A DNA stretch of 64,000 nt from Sclerotinia nivalis (taxonomy: Eukaryota > Ascomycota > Leotiomycetes > Helotiales > Sclerotiniaceae). The position numbers were made by a program, and so were the translations under genes. Position 1 is the stretch's first letter, and every line of letters starts with the position of its first letter. Positions 35,332-45,493 of the stretch are shown here, piece by piece. Under the pieces are notes generated by a model that worked only from the letters and a program-made list of their open reading frames with translations, had not been told where the DNA came from and did no database searches. Where the stretch lies: contig JAPEIS010000012.1 of the NCBI GenBank assembly GCA_029531795.1, forward strand, positions 2,170,001 through 2,234,000, given 5' to 3'.

Positions 35332-35361
35332 CCTGTTATTCTATCTATTGCCTCCGTGATA
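35332..35361 (+). repeat. 3' LTR of E3, third piece
   Basis: CCTGTTATTC to CTCCGTGATA. It completes the 213-bp LTR and is followed by ATATA, the right-hand E3 target duplication. Confidence 0.9.
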
Positions 35362-35375
35362 ATATAATCTTAATA
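35362..35375 (+). repeat. LTR end of element F, right piece
   Basis: ATATAATCTTAATA aligns to the end ATGTGATCTTAACA of the E2-family LTR and completes the remnant at 8376-8508. Short, but its position exactly at the E3 right border supports it. Confidence 0.65.
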
Positions 35376-37280
35376 CTTTTCGTAACTCTTTTATTGATAT
35401 TATAATAACATTTATCAAATTCCTAATTTCCTTTAATATATCTTATCAAATCTCCGAATTAACAATATAATCTATCTATTTACCTTCACAATTTATACAA
35501 TCAATTTGTTTTCGTTATATTAAATATATAATTTATTATAATAACCAAAAAATTCTATTGAATAAAAAGATAATCAATAAAGAATATTCTTTTTTTAAAG
35601 AATTCGATTTATTATATATTGAATATATTCAAAAGAAGAAAATCTATAATATATTACTAAAAGTATTTCATTCTATTATAAATCGAATACTGCAATTATA
35701 TTACAAATAAAAGATAGTTTTAGTAGATTTTTCAAAGAAAACAACAATTCAAAGAAGTTTGAATGATTATCAGATTAATTTTATTCGAAAAATAAAAGCT
35801 TTCTTTTATAAACAAAATAAATATAATTTGAAATATAAGTCCCTTACCCCACATTCCGGCCACCCCCCCATTCCGGCCATTATTTATATCAAAAATCACA
35901 AAAATCAGCATTTTTAACTTTTTTATTTATGAATATAATTTTTTGAAATTTTGAATATAGATTTATTATATATATATAAATAAATTCTGAAAATTTCAGA
36001 TTTTTCGCAATTTTTTCTATTCAGATATTTAAGATTTAATTTTCAAATTTTGAATTTGTATACAAATCATATACAAAATTCTACATTTTGAAAAATATTA
36101 ATAACATTTCAATAAAAATCATTAAAAATAAAATATAAATTTTATTTATATTATTGAATTATAGTATATTTTACTAACAAAATATTTATATGAGAAACTA
36201 TATAATAGTAAATAATTCATTAACTACAAATTATAATATATAATATTATTATATTTTCGAATATAATATAATTAAATAGATTAAATAAAATTTACATTTT
36301 ATTTTTAACGATTTTTGTTAAAAAACTATTAGTATTTTTCAAAATGTTAAATTTTATATATAATTTATATATAAATTGAAAATTCAAAAGTTTAATCTTC
36401 AATATCTCAATAGAAAAAATTGCGAAAAATCTGAAATGTTCACGATTTACTTATATATATATAATAAATCTATATTCAAAATTTCAAAAAATTATATTCA
36501 TAAATAAAAAAGTTAAAAATGCTGATTTTCGTGATTTTTGGTGTAAATAATGGCCGGAATGGGGGGGTGGCCGGAATGTGGGGTAAGGGACTTAAATCTC
36601 GAAATACCAAAAAGCTATATTAGTATTAAATATATAAATAAAGAAAATAATGAAATTGTTAAAAACTAATATAGATTTGTTATAATATTCTATTGATATA
36701 TTAATAATATTTATAAAAAAATTTATTAATATTTTTAATAATTAGAACAAAATTCTATAGATATACTTATAAATAAGATTAAAATAGAAGATACCTTTAA
36801 TAAAAAAAAGGATAATTCCGATATTATTTCAATTCGATTTAAATCATCGAAATCTCTTTGTATTTTAACAAAACAAACAAATCGAAAAAATATTAAAAAC
36901 AAAGTTAAGGATATATAGAATACTAATAATTCAATAATAAAGAAAAAGGAAACAATTTCATTTTCTATTATTAAAACAAAAAAGATTGAAAAATTCGCAA
37001 ATTGGTTTTTACAAAAAGAAAGATATCGAAATCTATTGCATCTTTCGATAATAATGATAAGGATATTGAATCGATTGATAATAGAAAATTATTGATTTCT
37101 AAAAAGTTTAAAAAGAAGTTTAAAATTTTTATTATAATCAATATACTTTTTTCATTTTCAAAAGATTTTAATATATTGAATATTATTCCAGAACCAAGTA
37201 TAATATTATCAGTAAAATATTAAAAAGCATCTATAATTTTAACAAAATCAATTATATCAATAATAAACAAGAACAACTCT
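35376..37280 (+). pseudogene. Fragment G: decayed copy of the E2 opposite-strand ORF module
   Basis: Homologous in + orientation to about 10,210-11,350 of E2. Examples are the block around 35,600-35,650, matching LLYTECIQKKKTYD, and 37002-37223 (RKISKSIASFDNNDKDIESI) matching the Lys/Ser-rich ORF. It is full of stops and more AT-rich than in E2. It is interrupted by the TIR element at 35838-36592 and stops matching near 37,280, where unique DNA begins. The LTR of F to its left is in the opposite relative orientation to that in E2, so F probably inserted next to or inside an older minus-strand E2-type element. Confidence 0.7.
35838..36592. mobile_element. Non-autonomous TIR element (MITE-like), 755 bp, TA target
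   Basis: It starts AGTCCCTTACCCC and ends GGGGTAAGGGACT, with TA on each side (35836-35837 and 36593-36594). Comparison with E2 at about 10,668-10,682 shows the empty site with one TA-equivalent. The terminal inverted repeats are about 215 bp (35838-36052 and 36378-36592) and nearly identical. The outer 42 bp are GC-rich and hold two copies of CATTCCGGCCA; the rest is AT-rich. No ORF. The TA duplication suggests mobilisation by a Tc1/mariner (pogo/Fot1-like) transposase, which is inferred from the duplication only. Confidence 0.9.
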
Positions 37281-38787
37281 TCTACATCAAGTTGGAAAAT
37301 AAGAATAGCTCTTAAGACCATCATCAAATAAATGCCTAGCTCCAGACCAACAAGTTCAAACTGTCCAACGAGAGCGTCGGCAAGGCATGGGAAGCGATGT
37401 GCCTTACTGTCACCTGCATCAATTTCACTACGCTTTTCGCAACCATTCCTTCGACTCCCTCATTCGCTGCAGGACTTCTACGACCACATGGTTGGCGAAA
37501 AATGGGAGGTCACAAGAAACATTAATCTAAACCAATCATATTCCGTTGAGCTCCCAAGCTACAAAGGCCAGTATACCTCAAGCGACCCGATTCGCATCGA
37601 CTCCTCTATTTTTGCATCCAAAATCTACCCAACAGACCTAGATCTTAATCCACATCTAAAGCATACACATATCTCACCAAACAAATCGATCCGCCTGTTT
37701 TACTCCAACAAACATAAACACACCCATCACCCAACCTCATCCAAAACCCGCTCCTCTCAGATAAACCTCGGATATTAAAATTTCCGCTCCACCCATCCCG
37801 CAAACGCACGACTATTTGCCTAAAGCCACCAATGCCCGATATATTCTCAACCCCGGGCCGCTTTCCTTACCCCTCCATGGGGAACACACTTTGTGAAGGG
37901 GTTTAATGCATATTGCAGGACCATTTGATAGCATGTGAGTGGGTCATAAAGGCATGCATACATACACACTTACGTCTGAAGCTTACCCATGCATACACCC
38001 GACGCATCTCTCAGCACCCCAGATTGTTAAGAAGCGGGTCTTTACAGAAGAGTGGTAAAGGAGCAACGGAAAAACAAAGTCTTGGAACTTGGCATTGCAC
38101 CAAGACTAATGTACGAAGTTGACAATGTGGGGTTCATTTCGTATATTTCATTCGTTGTTAAGCAACTCATGAATGATTTCTCAAAACTAATCTACCAGAA
38201 GGGCAGAAAAGATGATGAGTACTAAACTAAGCTAGCTAAGGTGTTGTGCGGGGGTTCAGTTGAAAGCAAATCGATAGCAAGTATAAAGCAGAAAGAGAGC
38301 CCCAGATTCGATACTGTCCATCCAGTCGTAAAAGCAAGATAGGAAAAACAAAAAGCAAACATCGGTATCCCGATGCACAGGTATCATGTGAAGGAGCCCA
38401 GACCGCAAACATTGATGCAAGTAGATAAAATAAAACCAAAATCCGAATGAAAGTTCGATGCAATGCAAGTAAAACCAATGTCCATCTCCAACAAATTTAT
38501 AAATTCCAACCCTAATCGAAAAAGCCCTTAGTATCCATATTCCGTCCGTATGATTGACTCGCCTTCTGCGAGCAATTATTCAAACCGCAAGCAACACCAA
38601 GCCAGATCAAGCTCCGTAACTACCATTAAATGCATAGATGAAAACGCCAGTGAAGTAAGGACACAGATGCGAAGCGAAGAGTGCATGCAAACCGGTAAAA
38701 AATTCTTGTTGCTTTGCCTTCAAAATCGTATGAAATTTTCCCGTAATCGGATGACCAATTACCCATCAATCAGTAAAACGAATTTTT
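37281..38787. other. Transition to gene-bearing DNA; no supported gene
   Basis: Base composition changes abruptly near 37,300. The + strand frame 37332-37778 (148 codons) starts at an ATG in the unique sequence, but its product (Ser/Thr/His-rich, low complexity toward the end) is not recognised. Two other frames are also partly open, so it may be a gene relic or chance. 38,100-38,787 is probably the 3' untranslated and downstream region of the bHLH gene. Confidence 0.4.
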
Positions 38788-40554
38788 TCATTGACCCAGA
38801 TCCATGTTGTATTCATCCTCTTCCTTAAAGCCGCCAATAGAGCCAGGACCACTACCTCCGCTGTTGTGGCCACTCCAATATTGACCTGCACCACCCATAC
38901 CAGTTTGACCAGCATCTGTACTGCTCTGGTTCTCTGGACTGAGAGAATTGTCAAGCTGAGAGAAGTTGGAGCCACGGTCTGGTTCACCCCTATAATCGGT
39001 ATGTTTAGGCACCCTCAAACCCGTGCCAGGGCGCCGGGTGTATTCGAAGCTAGCCTCCCCATTCTTAGCCATAGCATCCATCAATTCAGTATGCATGCGC
39101 TTCTCGTCTTCAGTTTTCTCATATGGCCATGTTCCGCCCAATTCGGCAATGAGATTGGCAAGATCTTCCATTTGTTGAGCTTGGTGATGACACATCCACA
39201 TGAGATCTCTGGTCCAGCTCACAGCACCGTTGAGAATATCACCCTTGTTTGGTCCCTTGTCTTTCTCCTCGATCGGAATACCGGTAGTAATATTCCCTGT
39301 GGCCCTCCTGGCACCGGGACCGGCAAGACCCGACGTAGCTTGGGGAGGGCTCATTCCATTTGGTGGTGGTTGTGACACAGCCGTGAGGGTCGGAGACAAA
39401 GGAGAATTGTTCATGATGGCTTTGCGTACTTTCTCGTCCTCAAGTCGATGCATGGGAACAAGATGACTCAATTCTTGAATGCGCTCATTGATATTATCTC
39501 GTCTTCTTCTCTCAACAAGATTGTGTGATTCCCGTCGGCGTCTTCTCTTCATCTCCTGTGACTGCAAACCTGGTGCATTCGCTGATCCATGTCCATTGTT
39601 GAGTTTCGTTGGCATTGAAGTACCTTTGAGAATGTCGGAGATTTGTGGGTTTGGATGAACTCCTTGAATAGGCGAACCGAACTCAGAACCCGGAAAGGAG
39701 CCAAGACTATTCGGTGCCTGATCCCATTGACCAGACAAGGTCTTTTGGTGTCGGTGGGCATGATTAGTACGAATTGGCTGAGTTGGGAAGTTCGATTGAT
39801 CTGCTGATCCAATATTGAGAGATGATATCGCAGGAGTTTTCGGCGTCAATGGACTTCTAGTGCTGGATGCTTTTCTTCCAGAACCCACTTGAGTCAATCT
39901 TGGCCGTTGCTGCTTGGTAAAGTTGTTATCTCCATGGTGCAAGTCAGCACCGCTCAATGGGGAGCCTGCATATGAAGCGGGGGATTGAAGTGACGAGCCA
40001 AAGTTATGCTGCGTTTGCATGTGTCTGAATTGTGCATGGTTGAAGTTGTGAACAAAGGGGCTTTGAATAGGATCTCCATCTGGGGTATTTGAATAGCCAT
40101 TCATATTCCGGTCAACACCCAAGCCGTTTCCATTGTTACCTCCATACATGTTATGATTGTTGTTGAAGTCAAATTCCATACCAAAATCTTGACCGTTTTG
40201 CATGCCACCATGATTGGAGTGTGGATTATTTATGGTGTCCAGACTATCTAGCAATTCGTCGTCACCGAAAGTTGAGATACCCTTCGAGAAGCTTGCGCTT
40301 GGGTTTGAGGGCTGGGTTGAGAAATTGTTCTGGAAGGAGGTCCCGTATCCACCATTTGGTATAGACATGCCATTGCTGGCAACATTCAAGTCATTGGGAT
40401 TGATGCTGCCTCCGTGTGAGCCGAATTGATTGAAATGTGTCTGAGTTAGACCGAAGCTTTGCGGGTTCGACATGAATGTTTGGTTGTGGGAGGAGAAGAA
40501 TTGATCATCCGGCTCGTCTTTGATAAACGGGCTTGACGCACCCGTGCCAGCCAT
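38788..40554 (-). CDS. bHLH transcription factor with extended loop
   Basis: A 588-residue uninterrupted ORF (ATG at 40554). Residues 1-335 are low-complexity, rich in Asn, Ser, Gly and Gln, and include FGDDELLDSLDTI and SPLTPKTP. Residues 336-366 are the basic region and helix 1 (RRRESHNLVERRRRDNINER). His344, Glu348 and Arg352 form the H-E-R pattern used by E-box (CACGTG) binders. The loop is unusually long (about 367-436) and Pro/Gly-rich. Helix 2 follows at about 437-468 (GDILNGAVSWTRDLMWMCHH). No leucine zipper is clear. IKDE (near residue 11) and FKEE near the C-terminus fit SUMO-site patterns. Similar fungal proteins have been labelled 'GlcD gamma' HLH factors; that name is recalled and not verified. 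It should be a nuclear regulator, targets unknown. It is the first host gene, 1.5 kb from the transposon nest. Confidence 0.9.
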   Translation of the reverse strand: MAGTGASSPFIKDEPDDQFFSSHNQTFMSNPQSFGLTQTHFNQFGSHGGSINPNDLNVASNGMSIPNGGYGTSFQNNFSTQPSNPSASFSKGISTFGDDELLDSLDTINNPHSNHGGMQNGQDFGMEFDFNNNHNMYGGNNGNGLGVDRNMNGYSNTPDGDPIQSPFVHNFNHAQFRHMQTQHNFGSSLQSPASYAGSPLSGADLHHGDNNFTKQQRPRLTQVGSGRKASSTRSPLTPKTPAISSLNIGSADQSNFPTQPIRTNHAHRHQKTLSGQWDQAPNSLGSFPGSEFGSPIQGVHPNPQISDILKGTSMPTKLNNGHGSANAPGLQSQEMKRRRRRESHNLVERRRRDNINERIQELSHLVPMHRLEDEKVRKAIMNNSPLSPTLTAVSQPPPNGMSPPQATSGLAGPGARRATGNITTGIPIEEKDKGPNKGDILNGAVSWTRDLMWMCHHQAQQMEDLANLIAELGGTWPYEKTEDEKRMHTELMDAMAKNGEASFEYTRRPGTGLRVPKHTDYRGEPDRGSNFSQLDNSLSPENQSSTDAGQTGMGGAGQYWSGHNSGGSGPGSIGGFKEEDEYNMDLGQ

Positions 40555-43500
40555 TTTGGCTATTTTGACTCCTGACTATAAAGGTCTTTGAGGAGGTTAT
40601 ATGTCCTGTGGGTGGTTGGTTCTTGGTTTGTATTTGCACCTCTCGTTTTGAACAAAGGTGATCGTTATCTATATGTGTGACAAACGTTAGCCATTGTTAA
40701 AGCTTCAAATAAGCCATTCGAATAAGAAGCAAGCATATGCCCAGATTTGCTACAGAATTGATAGTATGCTTGTAAGTATCTGATAAAGTGACGAAATATT
40801 TGCTCTTATAACCAATCATCATTTCTACATGACCACGATACAGATTATTTTTGATTGCCAAGTCGTCATAGGGAGACATGGATATATGGAAAGGATGCGC
40901 ACTTACATGCGGGCAGACAGTTGTCAAGTTTCGAAGATGTAAGCAGGAATGAAGCTGACTTCCGGTTCCTGAGAAAATAGATTGTATGGGTCTTCTTGAA
41001 ATTCTTCAAACTTCGTTGTTGGACAATGGGCCACGACGGCCAAGACCAATCCGGTCTTTGATTTGGCTGATAAGGTAGGTAGGGCGAAGTGGTAGATTTA
41101 TTATCGCGAGGGGGGCCTTGTCCGACAGATCGTCAGTATATCTTCTTCCTTTGATGACTCTTAACAAGGTAGAGAGAGAATGGAGGAGAAGAAAGAATAA
41201 TTGAGTTGTCAACCCAAGAGGGGAAGGAAAGGTTACCTTTTCTAGGAGTGCGCTAGAAAAAGGCGGAGAAGTTATGATTGGGGAGTAGAATTTCCAAAAG
41301 AATGTGTGCCAAAACAGCCGTTGTGTGGGATAACTCACGATATTTCGGTGAAAGGCGGTGGGGGATTAACCTTTTTTTACTTTTTTACTCTCGGTAGCAA
41401 TGGCCGAGGGTCGCACAGGGTGACTTCTATTGATTGATTGATTTGACGAGATGATAGAAATTTAATTTCTTTCGTTGAGAATGAGTATATTGTGTGTGAC
41501 GACACAAAAATCGATAGTAAAAGAAGTTCTGTAAGATCTATGCAGAGGAAAAGGAAGAGGAAGGTGTTCTGTAGGAGGGACGGGTAGCCACCAGGTAGAT
41601 AGATAATGGAAAATTAAATCAAATAATAAAATCAAATATCTTTTATTGAAATCTTTCAGCGCAGGAGCAGCGCAATGCAAGAAAAAGGATAAAATTGAAT
41701 AATAAATATTTCGAGTTTCGTTTCCCTGAATGTCAAAGTGTGAAGGTTAGAATGGTACTAGGTTGAGGTTGAGGCGTAAATTTGATTGCGAACTTGATGG
41801 TGTAGTGCAGTGTAAGGTTTGACTTACCTAGTATGAGTCGCTTTTTGTTGAAGCGTTCAAATTTATGAATCCTTGAAATGGAGGAATGGGTAGTTTTATA
41901 TGGGTGATGTGTGGTGGGTGGGTGGTGGAGATGTGGAGGAGGAGAGGATGGAGGAGGAAGTTGGTGGAGAAAGCTTCAAAGAATTTCCTAAGAAGATGGA
42001 GTTGTAGTTGTAGTTGATGAAGATGAGGAAGTAAGAATTTCCCATTAGATAGAATGGATGATACTCGACGAGAATTTTCCCAAGTACCGGTACTCCCTTT
42101 CTTGAGAAGTTTCGAATGAGTCCCTATGTAGGTAGGTAGGGTAGGTAGGTATTCCGTAACTAATTTAGATCGAATCCCTTCTTGACTTTATTCCTCTCCA
42201 AGGTTGGTGCGATTGGTTGTTTGGCTGGCTTTCCCTTTTTCCTTTTTTCCTGAATTAATTATTGGCTTGGGGATGATAATTTCGGGTTATTTATTATTTG
42301 ATAGGGAGAGGGAGGGGAGTTGTGCTCCAAAATTATTTCCCTTCCCTTGTTTCTTTGAAATCCGGGGCGGATGGGACGGTCAATTCGGGACTTGGCGTAG
42401 AGTAAATGACGAATGGACCGCGTCTAGCGATGTCAAAAAAATAAAATAATTTGAGAAATGGAAGTCTGTGAGTTATCGGATAAGAATCGGATTTCCTTCT
42501 GATTCGATCGCCTTATTGTTTCGCAGGAAAGTAAGAAAATCACCCGCTAATGAGAATCTGTACAATGAATGGTAATGTACAAAGATGTTTGCTTGTAGCT
42601 GTATGTGAATTGTAAGAGAGAGAGAGAGTAGGTAAGGCAAGTAAATAGATTATGTGTTGTGTGAGTTCAGTATTGATGTAGAGGAATTGCTCGGGTCCTT
42701 CTTAAGAGACAGACCAGTACCGAAATTCCTAACTTGATAAGGGATAAAAACCGGCCTTATTTTCTGTCTGTCATATAGTTAAAATGGAAGGACAGCTTAG
42801 TTCGAGATTATCCTGTCCTGACCTTCTCTCAATTTGTAGCAATTATTGGAGTAAAAGGGTGATGAGGTATTCGCGTGTAATAATTTGACCGAGAGATGGA
42901 AATTTCTAAAGGTAGGACAAATAACTTTCAATTAGTTTCCTGATTGGTTGAAGAGAAAGAAAGTTCTCTATCCATTATCGTCCAACATTATACTTATATA
43001 TTTTTTTTGGCTTTTGCCGAACCAACGAATGAATACCAAGGCTAGGTACTTCAAACTAAGGAAAGAAAAAAGTAGGGGAATGGGAGTTAAGTACCGTATT
43101 TACCAAGAACATAGAGCTCTCGGCGAGGAAGGAATGCGAAACTTCCAAAGGGGGGGTTGTTTTATTTTGAATAGCGGGGTAGATAATTGATAATTGATAA
43201 GGATTAGATAGATATCTCCTCCACAAAATCGATAACGTTACGGTATAAAAGCTCGCAGTTGTCACAGTTGTCGCAGTCGAAGAAAGGTTTGAAGGATCAG
43301 AGTACCCGTCCGTCTCGATATGGGTCCCTATGTAGATAGATAATTGAATTCTAAGGTAGCAATGGCGACTAAATCTTCATCGAAAAGAGGTAAGGTTTGT
43401 TTTCCTTGTTTCCGTGAAGGATCGAGATCAACAATGTGATATATCGCCGATAAGACCGGCAAGATGTTTTGTTTATTCAAATGAGTTCAGCCTGTCCGGT

Positions 43501-45493
43501 GAAACGGGTGCAAGCTTCCACTTTTGTGAGAAGCTTTAGGAATTCGGCCGTTTATTCAAGCAAATGAGATGAGATGGTACAACCGAAAGCCGAAAGTCTT
43601 ACACGATTGAGTAAGACGGGATAAAATAGGTAGGTAGTCCAATCCAATCCAATCCCATTTGGAGGAGAAGGAATGAATTTTAGGTAAGGTGTCGTAGTTC
43701 TATGTACCTAGGTAGTAAACCTCGGCTTGAAATAATGAATGCTATTGATAGGGAGGTGGTAGGTGGTAGGTGGTAGGTGTGGTATTGAAGTCGAGGGAGG
43801 TTATTGAACCTCACTTAGCTGCCTGTGCAAGTATAAAAAAAACGTCGGGCTGAATTGATAGACTGTGGCTCAAAGTTGAGTAATTTGAATTTGGGAGGAT
43901 TGTAATTGAGATGGGAAACTTTGGAAGAAGTTGAGAGGTTGAGGAGGCGAGGATATCCTTTTATGTCTTTTCTCTCATGCATACAGGCTTAAGCCACTTG
44001 ACCCATATCAAAAGAAGAGGAACTTCCTAATCACGAATAATTTGAAGGGAGGAGATTGCTCCGAAAAGTAGCTTCTACCAGGTTTTCCAAGATTTTCATA
44101 GAAAGGTTGGAAATGTTTCACTCAATATTAGAAATAGATGGTGTCGAAAAACGAAAGACTCATACTATCCACCACTCCTCGGAACTAGGTGAACCACACT
44201 TCACACCCTTTCACTCTTACCTACTCATCTTCACAACCTTATTCAGACCAACAATATAAACAGATCTAGTAATCCATGTCCGGTATTTTATTACCCTGAA
44301 CAAAAAGATGAGATGGAGGGGTCGAATGTCTTGAAGTTGAGCCACACACTAACACGCAAGCTCGATAAGGTATGCGAGGTAGGAAATCATGTAAGATAAA
44401 ACAGATTCCTATGTTGTCTTGTAAAGGGATAGATAGGCTACAGTGTAATCTGATGTACTTGTATCAAGAAAAGGCTCGAGATAGGTAAATGTAGACATGA
44501 CATATACTCGTAAAAAGACTAAATAAGACTTTGATACTATTTATTATTGAGTACATCTATTTTTCGTAACATCTCTTGCGCATAAAATGTATAATATAAA
44601 ATTGGTTTGCCTCTTTCCTCTTCCTCTCCCCAGGACTTCTCATGTCTGGTTAACTCAATATTGTGTGATTTTAATTATAGTAAAAACGTCCTTCATTTCA
44701 TCAACTCTTTAACTCGTTAAAAGCGTGTACTTTTAAACTTCTCTCCCTTTTATTTTAGTTCGCCTGGCCCCTACCGACTAGCGCCATATGATGTGAGACA
44801 TTTTAGCGTCAAACCAACAACTTCTCCTCATGAACTTTCCCATGATTGCCTATTAACAATACTAACTTGACTTTTCCACCACACCATCAGCGATAAATGA
44901 AATCCCACCTATACATAATTCCAAAAAGGGCTTATCGCATACCTTTGGAGATAAAAGTTAGAAGGCTCTTGTTACTCTTTCATTCCGATCATCCTTAGAA
45001 GCTACACCACACCCCATTCCTGCTGACTGCGGCCAACTCTCCTCCAATCACGAATTCCACCTTCATCACACATCCATCATTCGAAGCTATAGCTTTCATC
45101 ATTTTGAGAGCCTCTACATTGATCACGAGGAGATCTTTTATTGCAAAGAGATATACTATTCAACTATAACCCTGTTCGTCGAAGAGGTCATTGGACACCC
45201 TTTTCAACATTCGCAAAGAAACCAGTCGCATTATTTCCACGAGGTCGATTAACGCACGACATACCTGCAGACGAATTATACTGAGTAGGACATAAACGGC
45301 CGTATTTTCCTCAACAAAATACTCCGAACCGATCACATCTCTTCGGCCCATACCTACACCGGCCCTTTACTCTCACCCAACCATCTACCTTAATCTTGAA
45401 CATTCACGGCATCTGCGAAAGGAATAACAAGGGTTTGGAAAAGCAACCTTGATACTATACAACTGCCGAAAGGTTAATAAGATTAATGCAATA
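40555..45493. promoter_or_regulatory. Long divergent intergenic region between the bHLH gene and SFT2
   Basis: 4.9 kb with no recognised coding region; only short random ORFs. The bHLH gene reads left and SFT2 reads right, so this holds both promoters. It contains GA-rich and TAGG-type simple repeats (for example GTAGGTAGGTAGGGTAGG near 42,128 and TAGGTGG repeats near 43,757-43,780) and C/T-rich stretches. On the minus strand an ACTAG/GTAAGT splice-donor-like site occurs near 41,825-41,835, so the bHLH mRNA may have a spliced long 5' leader. No acceptor was paired with it. Length and low ORF content are like the large upstream regions of fungal regulatory genes. Confidence 0.5.

Larger units (their letters stand above)
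8509..35361 (+). mobile_element. Ty3/gypsy chromovirus-like element E3 with three nested insertions
   Basis: The 5' LTR is 8509-8721. The 3' LTR is recovered in three pieces (21325-21457, 28259-28318, 35332-35361). After removing two 5-bp duplications these sum to 213 bp, exactly the 5' LTR length. The flanks are ATATG (8504-8508) and ATATA (35362-35366). The uninterrupted E2 LTR reads ATGTG at this site, so the duplication is real and RIP-altered. Gag starts at 9123 and is split by E2. Zinc knuckle, protease, RT, RNase H, integrase and a decayed chromodomain-like end follow in order up to 21324. All coding parts are heavily mutated. The span includes E2, E4 and E5. Confidence 0.85.

Noticed and set aside
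37332..37778. 148-codon + strand ORF at the edge of the unique region
   Set aside because: No recognisable domain, low-complexity C-terminal half, and alternative frames are partly open too; kept only as a note in the transition region.
38791..39375. 194-codon + strand ORF within the bHLH gene
   Set aside because: Lies wholly inside the 588-codon minus-strand bHLH ORF and has no recognisable domain.
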